Origin: an uncultured SAR86 cluster bacterium
Lineage (GTDB): Bacteria; Pseudomonadota; Gammaproteobacteria; Magnimaribacterales; D2472
Direction of reading: 5' to 3'
DNA: 64,000 nucleotides
Assembly: GCA_902605165.1 (NCBI GenBank)
Contig: CACLBJ010000004.1
Location: forward strand, 57,347 to 121,346
The notes below the pieces were generated by a model. The model had not been told where the DNA came from. It saw nothing but the letters and a program-made list of their open reading frames with translations, and did no database searches. The position numbers and the translations under genes are program-made. This document shows, piece by piece, positions 36,380-44,896 of this stretch. Position 1 is the first letter of the stretch. Each line of letters starts with the position of its first letter.

Positions 36380-37504
36380 ATGAGATCACTTCTACCTACA
36401 TTCATTATTTCTTTTGCTCTTTTTTCAACCCAAGGTATTGCAATAACCGATGGTGAAATTGCAGAAATTACGGAAAGAGTCGAAACATATTCAACCGACG
36501 AACTTGTAGAAAGAAGACAAGTACTTCTTGCAATGCTGGATTTAGACGATTCTTCTGACGAAGAGAGCGTTGAAAATGAAATTAAGGTTGAAACTAATCC
36601 CGATGTTAGACAAACATTATTATTAGAATTATCAATTGTTGAGCAACTGCTAGTGCTCATTGGAGTTATTGTTGCTGGTGATGTAACTGACAGCGCTGCA
36701 ACACCACCAGATACAGTCTTTCCTGTGATAACAATTCTTGGCGATAACCCAGCTACAGTTGAGCTTGGATCGACATATGTTGATGCAGGAGCAACAACTA
36801 ACGAAGGTACAATTTCGGTAGTAAGCAACAGCGTTAATGCAAATGTAGTTGGATCTTATTCTGTTGTTTACAGTGCAACTGATGCTGCTGGAAATACGAC
36901 AACAAAAACAAGAACTGTTAATGTTGTTGATACTACAGCCCCTGTCCTAACAGTGATAGGTGATAACCCAGTAACTATTGAACTTGGTGCGTCATATGCT
37001 GATGCTGGTGCAACAGCTGCTGATCTTGATACTGTTGAAATTACCTCAACATCAGATGTTGATACAGATACAGTTGGAACATACACAATCACATATACTG
37101 CAACTGATGCTTCTGGAAACACATCAACTGCAACCAGAATAGTAAACGTTGTTGATACGACACCTCCAGTGATAACTTCTTCAGACACTTTTATTGCTGA
37201 TGAGAATCAAACTGCAATTGGAACAGTTACAGCAACCGATCTTCAAACAGTTACATTTGCTGTATCTGGAACAGAGCTTCAAATCACTTCAGGCGGCGTT
37301 CTAACCTTTGTAACAGCTCCTGATTATGAAACTAAATCAGTTTATACAGCAACAGTTACTGCAACTGATGCTAGTTCAAATTCTTCAACTCAAGATATTA
37401 CAGTTAATGTGAATGATGTTGGTGGAATTGATGATGATCCTGGAACAGGAACAGGAACAGGAACAGGAACAGGAACAGGAACTGGCACAGGTACCGGCAC
37501 TTAA
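36380..37504 (+). CDS. Secreted protein with DUF5011-type Ig-like repeats and a Gly-Thr tail
   Basis: 374 residues. A signal peptide (LPTFIISFALFSTQGIA) is followed by an acidic helical part (about 25-95). Two Ig-like repeats then begin with VITILGDNPATVELGSTYVDAGA and LTVIGDNPVTIELGASYADAGA and end with VNVVDTT; these match bacterial surface DUF5011/HYR-like domains. A cadherin-like unit with FIADENQTAIGTVTATD comes next. The protein ends in ten Gly-Thr pairs encoded by a GGAACA repeat. It is probably an extracellular or surface-attached protein, perhaps binding the glycan. No anchor or sorting domain follows the tail, which is unusual. Confidence 0.72.
   Translation: MRSLLPTFIISFALFSTQGIAITDGEIAEITERVETYSTDELVERRQVLLAMLDLDDSSDEESVENEIKVETNPDVRQTLLLELSIVEQLLVLIGVIVAGDVTDSAATPPDTVFPVITILGDNPATVELGSTYVDAGATTNEGTISVVSNSVNANVVGSYSVVYSATDAAGNTTTKTRTVNVVDTTAPVLTVIGDNPVTIELGASYADAGATAADLDTVEITSTSDVDTDTVGTYTITYTATDASGNTSTATRIVNVVDTTPPVITSSDTFIADENQTAIGTVTATDLQTVTFAVSGTELQITSGGVLTFVTAPDYETKSVYTATVTATDASSNSSTQDITVNVNDVGGIDDDPGTGTGTGTGTGTGTGTGTGT
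37442..37501 (+). repeat. Hexanucleotide tandem repeat GGAACA
   Basis: Six perfect GGAACA units (37442-37477) are followed by four degenerate units (GGAACT, GGCACA, GGTACC, GGCACT). All encode Gly-Thr at the C terminus of the secreted protein. Unit changes would alter tail length without shifting the frame. Confidence 0.92.
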
Positions 37505-37507
37505 TAG

Positions 37508-37780
37508 TTGTCACAAACAAAAAAAGATTTAGCAAACAATATTTCAAAAAAGTTAGGCCTATCTAAGAAAGATAGCCTTTTTCTTGTGCAGCACTTTTTT
37601 AGAACCTTAATTGAAAATAAAAATAAACATATAAACATCAGTAATTTTGGTACTTTTATTTATAAAAAAACTCCAATGAGGATAGGTAGAAATCCAAAAA
37701 CACTTCAAGAGTTTAAAATTAGGTCAAGGCAAAAATTAACTTTTAAGCCATCTGATGAAATTAAAAAGAATATAAATTAA
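37508..37780 (+). CDS. ihfA: Integration host factor alpha subunit
   Basis: HU/IHF-family DNA-bending protein of 90 residues that would pair with IhfB. KDLANNISKKLGLSKKDSLFLVQHFF is the dimerising helix pair, ISNFGTFIYKK follows, and RIGRNPKTLQEF contains the proline that intercalates DNA. Features such as the GLSKKD segment favour IhfA over HU. It starts with TTG at 37508, three bases after the stop of the repeat-protein gene. In E. coli ihfA directly follows pheT; here three genes intervene. Confidence 0.85.
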   Translation: MSQTKKDLANNISKKLGLSKKDSLFLVQHFFRTLIENKNKHINISNFGTFIYKKTPMRIGRNPKTLQEFKIRSRQKLTFKPSDEIKKNIN

Positions 37781-37787
37781 AAAAAAT

Positions 37788-37864
37788 TGGTCGGGATGGC
37801 CGGATTTGAACCGACGACCACCACACCCCCAGTGTGGTGCGCTACCAGGCTGCGCTACATCCCG
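37788..37864 (-). tRNA. tRNA-Pro (anticodon GGG)
   Basis: On the minus strand the acceptor pairs CGGGATG with CATCCCG, the D arm is GCGCAGCCTGGTAGCGC, the anticodon loop is CTGGGGG (GGG), and the T arm is GTCGG-TTCAAAT-CCGGC (one G-U-like mismatch). CCA is encoded at the low-coordinate end (37788-37790). It lies convergent to ihfA. Confidence 0.95.
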
Positions 37865-37911
37865 AATTGGTATTATCTAATGTTATATAATAACTTTCCA
37901 CAAGGAAAAAA

Positions 37912-39405
37912 ATGAGTTTAATAGAATGCAAAGCTGGTAAATTTGAAGGGCTATTTAAAAACGAGTGCCATCATTTTTTTGGCATACCTTACGCAAAATA
38001 TGAACATAGATGGAGTGAGTCAACTCTCGTTGAAGATGAATTAATATTCAAAGCTTCAGAAAAAGGCAATGCGGCACCTCAAACTCGGTCTGATGATCAA
38101 GCTCAGATGGGAACAAGTTTTTTTCAGGATAATTCTTTATCGAAACAATCTGAGGATTGCTTAACTTTAAATATTTGCTCAAATGACATTAAGGCTAAGA
38201 ATCCAGTAATGATTTGGATACATGGCGGCGCTCTAGTTACAGGCGGCTCAAGCAGCATAATGTATGACTTGCAGCACTTAGCCAATAGAGGAGTAGTCGT
38301 GGTATCGATAAACTATAGATTAGGACCTCTTGGGTTTCTAAAACTTGATGAAGTTACCAATGGTGAGATCAAATCAACAGGTAATGAAGGACTTATAGAT
38401 CAGAGAAATGCAATAAAGTGGGTAAAAGAAAATATTTCCTCCTTTGGAGGTGATCCAAACAACATCACTATCTTTGGCGAGTCTGCAGGTTCATGGAGCT
38501 GTAATCTACAAATTGCTGCAGGCAATGAAGGCTTATTTCAAAAAGCAATCTGTCAAAGTGGTGGTCTTGATGCAGTAGCCTCAAAAGACAAGGCAAATTT
38601 ATGGGCTGAACTATTTATTGAACAGTTTGAAAAGGACGGCCATAAAGTCTCTGACTTAAAATCATGTGACTGGGAGTTGATAATTAATACTGCTAAAAAA
38701 TTAAAACACTCAGCATTAAGTGATGGAAAGAGGTGGATTTTTCCTGAAGTAGGATTTCTTCCGGTAATAGATAATAAGTTTATTAAAGATGATTACTTGG
38801 AAACATACTCAACTTCAAGCATTCATTTAATTGCTGGGACAACCCTAGATGAATATAAGCTCTGGAGCACCTTCCATCCAAAAATAGGTAAAAATAATGA
38901 AGCATATATTAATAGAAGGCTATCAAAAATGTTTGAATCTAGTAAATTGCCAGAACTAATTACTGCTTACAGTGAGTATCTTAAAATTACTGAGTTAGGA
39001 GATATCTATTCAGCAATTCTCACAGATATTTGCTTTGGTATTCCAACTCATAATACCCTTCAGAAAAAAGAAGGAAATTCTTTTGGATATTTGTTCTCAA
39101 CGCAAAGTGAAATTTTAAGGGGGAAACTAGGATGTTTTCATGCCTCAGAACTTCCATATGTATTTGGTGTTCATTCAAAAAAACCTTATTCAAGTTGGGG
39201 CCCAAAGGAATCTCAAGAAATTTCTGATAATTTGCAAATACCATGGACAAACTTTTCTAAAACAGATGATCCAAGTTTTGGAGATTTTGAATGGAACAAT
39301 TATAATGATTCATTCGAATTAGCACTTATTGGTAACAAAGTAAGGGCTTTGAGAAATCCTTTTTTAGAACGATATGATCTTATTCAAAAATATAAAATAT
39401 TTTAG
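37912..39405 (+). CDS. Type-B carboxylesterase, cytoplasmic form
   Basis: Alpha/beta-hydrolase of 497 residues without signal peptide. The oxyanion-hole segment WIHGGALVTGG, the EDCLTLNI signature, the nucleophile S191 in FGESAGS, the acidic residue in GTTLDEYKLW and the histidine in GCFHASELPYVFG give a complete catalytic triad. It would hydrolyse esters of unknown kind. A larger, exported paralogue follows directly and overlaps its 3' end by 32 bases. The ATG at 37912 has AAGGA upstream. Confidence 0.88.
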   Translation: MSLIECKAGKFEGLFKNECHHFFGIPYAKYEHRWSESTLVEDELIFKASEKGNAAPQTRSDDQAQMGTSFFQDNSLSKQSEDCLTLNICSNDIKAKNPVMIWIHGGALVTGGSSSIMYDLQHLANRGVVVVSINYRLGPLGFLKLDEVTNGEIKSTGNEGLIDQRNAIKWVKENISSFGGDPNNITIFGESAGSWSCNLQIAAGNEGLFQKAICQSGGLDAVASKDKANLWAELFIEQFEKDGHKVSDLKSCDWELIINTAKKLKHSALSDGKRWIFPEVGFLPVIDNKFIKDDYLETYSTSSIHLIAGTTLDEYKLWSTFHPKIGKNNEAYINRRLSKMFESSKLPELITAYSEYLKITELGDIYSAILTDICFGIPTHNTLQKKEGNSFGYLFSTQSEILRGKLGCFHASELPYVFGVHSKKPYSSWGPKESQEISDNLQIPWTNFSKTDDPSFGDFEWNNYNDSFELALIGNKVRALRNPFLERYDLIQKYKIF

Positions 39406-41260
39406 TTTTCTCTTAATTTTATTTTTTAGTGTACTTGTATATTCACTGCCACAAGAGCCTCCAATACCTCAAACTCCAAATTATGACTGGAACAAAGGCA
39501 ACAATGACACCTTCAACTATCAAGGGATTAAAACCTATAAAGGAGATTTCATTCAGACTTCATCCGGGAAAGTTCTTTCTCAAAGAACAGAAGGTATTTT
39601 GTATTGGGAGGATATCCCATTTGCATTACCTCCTTTAGAAAACTTAAGATGGAAGGCGCCAGTAGCTTTTGTTGCTGAGGACTTTCATATTAATCCAAAA
39701 GAAAATAACTTTTGTCATCAAGAAATTGGTGGGCAAATCCAAGCAATCAATCAAACTGGATCGGAGGACTGCCTATATCTTGATATTAGGGCGCCTCATG
39801 GAAGTAGAGATAATTTGCCAGTAATGTTTTGGATACATGGAGGAGGTAATACTTCAGGGCATAAAGATTTTTACAATTTCTCAGAATTGGTAAAAAGGAA
39901 AGATGTTATCGTTGTTTCCCCAAATTATCGTTTAGGGCCACTTGGCTTTTTTACTCACCCAGCTATTCAAGACTTTCATTTAGGCATAGATAAGACCTCT
40001 AATTTTGGAATTTTAGATCTAGTGCTTGCACTAAAATGGGTTAATGAGAATATAGCTTCTTTTGGAGGTGATCCAAATAATATTACTATTTTTGGTGAGT
40101 CTGCTGGTGGGCATAATGTTTTATCGCTTTTAGTTGCTAGGCAAGCTAGAGGCCTATTCCATAAAGCAATCTCCCAATCAGGCTATACAAAATCCTCATC
40201 ACTACAAAATGCTTACAAGTCTGAAAATTTTAATGAGGAGGGCATATCTGATAGTTGGACAGTGCTAAATAAAATAATTGTGGACAAACAGTTAGCAAAT
40301 GATCTAATTGAAGCAAATACATTTCAATTAAACTCCGATAAAGAAACTCTTAGAAAAATTCTTTACAAAACAAATGCCCAAGAGTTGGTAAATCTATATG
40401 GCGATACTTTTGAGACTCCTTTGCTGACTAATGATGGTCTAGTAATTCCTGAAATTGGTCTTAAAGAATCCCTTCGCTCTAAAGAATATTTAAACAAAGT
40501 TCCAACTATTGCTGGATCGAATAAAGATGAAATAAAGCTGTGGCTCGGGTTTTCAAAATATTTCATAGAAACTAATCAATCCTTTCTTTCTAAGGGTGTC
40601 GGTATACCAAGAGTTGAAATTAAGGATGAAGAAAAATATCAATTCTACAATGAAATTAGATCAAAAGGCTGGCAACTAAGAGGAGTTCAAGAGCCGCTTG
40701 AAAATATGTTTGTTGCAGGAAATGAAGATCTATATGCCTATAGATATGACTGGGATAATCTAAGAGATTTCTTTGTTGGCGATTTTGGAAAGATTATTGG
40801 ATCTGCTCATGCATTAGAAATACCAATGATAAGTGGAGATTTCGGCCTTGCCGAAGAATTTGCTTGGATTATATATCCTCGATCTCCCTCTCGGCGTTTT
40901 GTTTCTAAAAATATGATGAGTTTTTGGACTGATTTTGCTAAAAATGGTGTGCCTGGTAAATCCTCAAATGATGTTATTTGGAATAAATATAATCCTAAAA
41001 CTGATAAAAGTATTATTCATATTGATGAAAAGAAAGATCTTAGAATAGATAATCTTGATTTAAGCATGCAAGAATTAGTAAATGAAATATTATCTTCCCA
41101 GATAATTGATAATGAAGAGAAATGTATACTTTTATATGAAACCACAAACTACATTGGCGATAATTCTTTTGATGACTTTGTAAATGACCTAAGCTTTAAA
41201 TGCTCTCGAGATGAGGCATTAAGAATTTCAAAGAAAAATTCAGAAACTATTGATTTTTAA
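39374..41260 (+). CDS. Type-B carboxylesterase, exported form
   Basis: 628 residues. The first 24 residues (IKYFSFLLILFFSVLVYS) form a signal peptide or anchor. The domain shows EDCLYLDIRAP, FWIHGGGNTSGH, S243 in FGESAGG, SNKDEIKLW and GSAHALEIPMI as Ser/acid/His triad. It resembles the preceding esterase (SINYRLGPLGF versus SPNYRLGPLGF; GGDPNNITIFGESAG in both), so the pair derives from a duplication. Its C-terminal 70 residues are extra. The ATG at 39374 lies inside the upstream gene; the signal peptide supports this start. Confidence 0.87.
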   Translation: MILFKNIKYFSFLLILFFSVLVYSLPQEPPIPQTPNYDWNKGNNDTFNYQGIKTYKGDFIQTSSGKVLSQRTEGILYWEDIPFALPPLENLRWKAPVAFVAEDFHINPKENNFCHQEIGGQIQAINQTGSEDCLYLDIRAPHGSRDNLPVMFWIHGGGNTSGHKDFYNFSELVKRKDVIVVSPNYRLGPLGFFTHPAIQDFHLGIDKTSNFGILDLVLALKWVNENIASFGGDPNNITIFGESAGGHNVLSLLVARQARGLFHKAISQSGYTKSSSLQNAYKSENFNEEGISDSWTVLNKIIVDKQLANDLIEANTFQLNSDKETLRKILYKTNAQELVNLYGDTFETPLLTNDGLVIPEIGLKESLRSKEYLNKVPTIAGSNKDEIKLWLGFSKYFIETNQSFLSKGVGIPRVEIKDEEKYQFYNEIRSKGWQLRGVQEPLENMFVAGNEDLYAYRYDWDNLRDFFVGDFGKIIGSAHALEIPMISGDFGLAEEFAWIIYPRSPSRRFVSKNMMSFWTDFAKNGVPGKSSNDVIWNKYNPKTDKSIIHIDEKKDLRIDNLDLSMQELVNEILSSQIIDNEEKCILLYETTNYIGDNSFDDFVNDLSFKCSRDEALRISKKNSETIDF

Positions 41261-41672
41261 ATTCTTCTTTTGTTTGAAGTACTATCGTTGGCTTAATGCC
41301 TAACATCTCTGCAGATCTTCTTATTATTCTTTCTTCATCAACATCCAGAACTTTATCTGCATAAGCTATTTCCCAAAGCATCTTTAAAACATCAATTTTC
41401 TCTTTTTTATCCAAGTTTTTGTTGATATCGTTAATGATGTCATAAAATGAAACTCTGTTTTGACTTTCTTCTTGAATGACTTCAAAAATTTCTTTTTCAG
41501 TTAAGACACTTAAGTCTATGGATTCTTTAATCTTTTCTAAAATCAGATTCTTCTCTCGTGTATCTATATCATTATCTGCATTTGCAACCTCAAAAGCTAA
41601 ACACAATGCAATTAATTTAAGGTTCTTTGGTTTTTCTTTTTTTTCTTCCTTCTTTTTAAAAAAATTAAACAT
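41247..41672 (-). CDS. TerB-like small protein
   Basis: 141 residues. A basic, Lys-rich start (NFFKKKEEKKEKPK) is followed by two helical repeats with acidic motifs AFEVANADNDIDTREKNLI and LWEIAYADKVLDVDEERII. These are the TerB/DUF533-type tandem motifs that may bind metal. Function is unknown; such proteins are often near membranes. It overlaps the end of the esterase gene convergently by 14 bases and overlaps wecA by 8 bases on the same strand, so it is probably expressed with wecA. Confidence 0.7.
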   Translation of the reverse strand: MFNFFKKKEEKKEKPKNLKLIALCLAFEVANADNDIDTREKNLILEKIKESIDLSVLTEKEIFEVIQEESQNRVSFYDIINDINKNLDKKEKIDVLKMLWEIAYADKVLDVDEERIIRRSAEMLGIKPTIVLQTKEEFKNQ

Positions 41673-42936
41673 TTTTTGAAATATACCTTGTTAAAAAATA
41701 ATAACATAACCAGAGAATCATAAAGGCATAGAAAGAAATATAGTGACTTCCAGGAAAGCTATGATTAAAGATATATCCAACTGCAGCAAATAAAGCAGAT
41801 ATAAAAATCAAAAGCATATAAATACCATTTGCGGATATTCCCATGTCTAATAATTTATGATGAAGATGATCTCTCCCAGGTCTTAGCGGCATTATTCCCT
41901 TTATAACTCTTGAAGCCATAACGCTTACTGCATCAAAAAAAGGAATAGCGACAAACCACAATGCAGTTACAGGCGCAAAATTAGAATTTTCGACAGAACT
42001 AAAGTAAACAAGAATCCAAGCACACATAAAACCAAGAGCATTGGAGCCATTGTCGCCAAGAAAAACTGTTCTCTGATTTCCTAAAACTCCAAGGTTATAC
42101 ATAAGGAAACCCGTGATAGCTCCTACAGGTAAAATCAATGGAAATAAGCTTGGAACAGTATCGGCATTAATCATATAGATAATCCCTGTAAAACACACCA
42201 AACACAAGCTTGCACACAGCCCATTTAATCCATCAATCATATTAAAGGCATTGATCATGCCCACGACACAGAAAATTGTGAATGGTATTCCCCAAAATCC
42301 AAGATATATTTCTCCTAAACCCAATAAATTACCTAAGCTTTGGATATACACACCACTAAAAAATATTAAACCACTAGTACAGCCGGCTTGTATGAAAAGC
42401 CTTGTAACTGCTTTAAGACCTCGAAGATCATCAAACGTCATTAAAAACTGAAGTAGGATCGTGAATAATACAAGCCCAAAACTAAAATTAGATATTATTA
42501 AATCGTTAGAATTATTACCTGTTGATATCAAAACAGATTCACCGCTATCAGATATCTTATAGATACTCTTATCTCCATCTGGGAGAGTTATTGAAAAACT
42601 CTCGTCATCGATTCTTTCAACTATTATTCCTTTTTCATTATTTATTTTGACTTCATGAGATTCCTTTTGCTCTTGTCCTAAAAAGTTATCTGCAGAAACC
42701 TCAGAGGTATAACTCGCATCAGCTAAAAAGAAAAGAAATATTCCACTGAAGATTATTCCAAACGTAATACCAATACCACCTGTTAGTGGCGTAGGATTTT
42801 TATGAAATTTTCTATGTTTGTCAGGCCTATCTATAAGAAAGTTATTTTTTTTTGCCAAGATTCTTAGCCATGCATTAGATACTAAGGATGCAAAAAAGCT
42901 TAAAAAGAAAAGGGCTACTGGTATAATCTTTATCAT
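41665..42936 (-). CDS. wecA: WecA-family undecaprenyl-phosphate GlcNAc-1-phosphate transferase with an insertion
   Basis: Starts lipid-linked glycan synthesis by moving a sugar-1-phosphate onto undecaprenyl phosphate. Polytopic, 423 residues. Family motifs are DRPDKHRKFHKNPTPLTGG, the DD pair at 169-170 (MTFDDLRG), NMIDGLNGL, FLGDNGSNALGF and RDHLHHKLLDMG. E. coli WecA has 367 residues with the DD near 90; here about 75 soluble residues (about 73-150, charged and rich in beta-formers) are inserted after the second helix. It is likely the initiating enzyme for the locus at 863-27461, which has none. Its ATG shares CATG with the divergent gene. Confidence 0.9.
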   Translation of the reverse strand: MIKIIPVALFFLSFFASLVSNAWLRILAKKNNFLIDRPDKHRKFHKNPTPLTGGIGITFGIIFSGIFLFFLADASYTSEVSADNFLGQEQKESHEVKINNEKGIIVERIDDESFSITLPDGDKSIYKISDSGESVLISTGNNSNDLIISNFSFGLVLFTILLQFLMTFDDLRGLKAVTRLFIQAGCTSGLIFFSGVYIQSLGNLLGLGEIYLGFWGIPFTIFCVVGMINAFNMIDGLNGLCASLCLVCFTGIIYMINADTVPSLFPLILPVGAITGFLMYNLGVLGNQRTVFLGDNGSNALGFMCAWILVYFSSVENSNFAPVTALWFVAIPFFDAVSVMASRVIKGIMPLRPGRDHLHHKLLDMGISANGIYMLLIFISALFAAVGYIFNHSFPGSHYISFYAFMILWLCYYFLTRYISKNV

Positions 42937-44080
42937 GAAAAGGTTAAATTATAAGTTTTTTTTACACCTACTGTTTATTATATCTTTTTCTTCAAATGTT
43001 TCTTCCGATTCCTCAAAACTCATTAAGAATCTAAAGATTGAAAAAGGTTTTTCAATAGAAATTTTTGTAGAAAATATTGAAACACCAAGACAAATTGCTG
43101 AAAGTGATTCTGGCAATATTTTTGTTGGATCAAGAAATGGCGGCACTATCAGTGTTATCGATAATAATAGAAATATTAGAGTCATAGCAAAAGGATTATC
43201 TAATTCAACTGGCGTCACTTATCATAGAGGCGATCTTTACTTCTCAGAAGTAAACTCTATTTGGAAAATTCCAAATATTGATGAAGCTCTTTTAAGTTCG
43301 GAAAAAATGCCAAACAAAGTTTTAGTTACTAATAATTTGCCCTCAGATACACACCACGGATGGAAATGGATTGATTTTGGCCCAGATAATAAACTTTATG
43401 TTCCTGTTGGTGCTCCATGCAATATTTGTAATCCCTCTCTTGAAGAAAAATATAACTTTGATAAAAGATATGCTTCGATTATGAGACTAAATGATGGTGA
43501 GTGGGAATATGTAGCTAGAGGTGTTAGAAATACAGTCGGATTCGACTGGCATCCTGAAACCAATAATCTTTATTTTGGCGACAATGGTCGAGACTGGATG
43601 GGTGATGATATGCCATCATGTGAGCTTAACGTAGTAATAAATGATGATTCCTTTTATGGCTATCCCTACAAACATTCAATGGATGTAGATGATCCAGATT
43701 ATTCAAAGAAAATTCCAGATGATGCTGAGATATTTATTGATCCTATTCTTGAGCTTGGCGCTCATGTAGCTCCAACTGGATTATCTTTTTATGATGGCGA
43801 CCATTTCCCAGCAAAATATAAAAATACTTTATTTATGACTCTTCACGGTTCATGGAACCGATCAAGGAAAGTTGGATATAAAGTTATAGCTGTTCATTTT
43901 GATGAGTATGGTGAACTGCTTTATCAAAAAGATTTCATAACGGGATGGCTTCAAAAAAATAATGGCCAGGAAAAGGTTTTAGGTAGACCGGCATCCGTTT
44001 TTCAAAAAAGTGATGGCTCAATTTTAATATCTGATGATGGAGCAAATGTCATCTACAGGGTTACTTATCAACAGTCTTAA
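42935..44080 (+). CDS. Secreted sorbosone-dehydrogenase-like beta-propeller protein
   Basis: 381 residues with a signal peptide (NYKFFLHLLFIISFSSNVSS). The rest is a predicted six-bladed propeller of the glucose/sorbosone (PQQ-dependent) dehydrogenase family: GFSIEIFVENIETPRQI, VGSRNGGTISVI, HHGWKWIDFGPDNKLYVPVGAPCN, GVRNTVGFDWHPETNNLYFGDNG and APTGLSFYDG. It would act in the periplasm on a sugar or aldehyde if PQQ is available. I start it at the ATG at 42935, where the signal peptide begins; an in-frame upstream codon (42818) lies inside wecA. The ATG overlaps the wecA start on the other strand. Confidence 0.8.
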   Translation: MKRLNYKFFLHLLFIISFSSNVSSDSSKLIKNLKIEKGFSIEIFVENIETPRQIAESDSGNIFVGSRNGGTISVIDNNRNIRVIAKGLSNSTGVTYHRGDLYFSEVNSIWKIPNIDEALLSSEKMPNKVLVTNNLPSDTHHGWKWIDFGPDNKLYVPVGAPCNICNPSLEEKYNFDKRYASIMRLNDGEWEYVARGVRNTVGFDWHPETNNLYFGDNGRDWMGDDMPSCELNVVINDDSFYGYPYKHSMDVDDPDYSKKIPDDAEIFIDPILELGAHVAPTGLSFYDGDHFPAKYKNTLFMTLHGSWNRSRKVGYKVIAVHFDEYGELLYQKDFITGWLQKNNGQEKVLGRPASVFQKSDGSILISDDGANVIYRVTYQQS

Positions 44081-44100
44081 TTAAAGATCATATTTTAAAA

Positions 44101-44841
44101 ATGATTAATATTAAACAAGAGCTTGAGGTTGCAAAAAAGGCATCTGAAATAGCTGCTACATTACTAATTGATAACAAAGATAGTATTAATAAGATTCTTT
44201 CTAATGAAGGACGAGATATTAAATTAAAAGCTGATCTTGAGTCTGAAAAACTAATAAAAGAGTATTTATCATCAAATTCTAACTTCCCGATCCTAGCTGA
44301 GGAATCTGGCGCTAATCAGGATCTTGGAAACAGCTTTTGGGTAGTTGATCCTCTTGATGGGACCTCAAACTATTCAAGAGATTTCCCAATGTGCTGCATT
44401 TCAATTGCTTTGATTTATGAGAAAGAAATTACTCTGGGTGTTATTAATGATTTTAATAGAGGTATTCTCTATGAGGGTAGCACAGACTCAAAGGCAAAAT
44501 TGAATGGCGAAGATATCTTTGTTTCATCAATTCGTGATAAATCTAAAGCTACATTGGCTACCGGTCTTCCTGCAAAAGGAAACTTTAATAAAGAATCCAT
44601 GAGTGAATTATCTAATGAATTGGTAAGTTGGAAAAAAGTAAGAATGATTGGATCAGCAGCAATGTCATGCGCGTATGTTGCTTCTGGCCAATTTGATCAA
44701 TATCAAGAAAAAGGAATATTTTTATGGGATATAGCCGCAGGACTGTCTATCATTAAAGCTGCTGGGGGGAACTATACATTTAAATCATATCCTGAAGATC
44801 AATTCAAAGTAGATGTAATAGCAAATAACAACTGCTTATGA
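44101..44841 (+). CDS. Inositol-monophosphatase-family phosphatase
   Basis: Mg2+- and Li+-sensitive phosphatase fold, 246 residues. Metal sites are EE at 67-68 (ILAEESG), DPLDGT at 83-88, and WDIAAG near 207. GVINDFNRGILYEGS and KVRMIGSAAMSCAYVASGQFDQY also fit SuhB/CysQ/HisN-like enzymes. The precise substrate (inositol phosphate, PAP or histidinol phosphate) cannot be told. It lies 20 bases downstream of the propeller gene on the same strand. Confidence 0.82.
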   Translation: MINIKQELEVAKKASEIAATLLIDNKDSINKILSNEGRDIKLKADLESEKLIKEYLSSNSNFPILAEESGANQDLGNSFWVVDPLDGTSNYSRDFPMCCISIALIYEKEITLGVINDFNRGILYEGSTDSKAKLNGEDIFVSSIRDKSKATLATGLPAKGNFNKESMSELSNELVSWKKVRMIGSAAMSCAYVASGQFDQYQEKGIFLWDIAAGLSIIKAAGGNYTFKSYPEDQFKVDVIANNNCL

Positions 44842-44896
44842 ACAAAATAAGAAATAGTTATAGGTTATAATCTTTTGACGATTTAAAGAGGTAGTT

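Noticed and set aside
36361..37188. Long antisense ORFs (155 and 106 codons) opposite the Ig-like repeat gene
   Set aside because: They are rich in Ser, Thr and Val, mirror the repetitive codons of the sense strand, and have no family features.
42818..42934. Upstream extension of the propeller protein into wecA
   Set aside because: The extra residues would bury the signal peptide; ATG 42935 is better.
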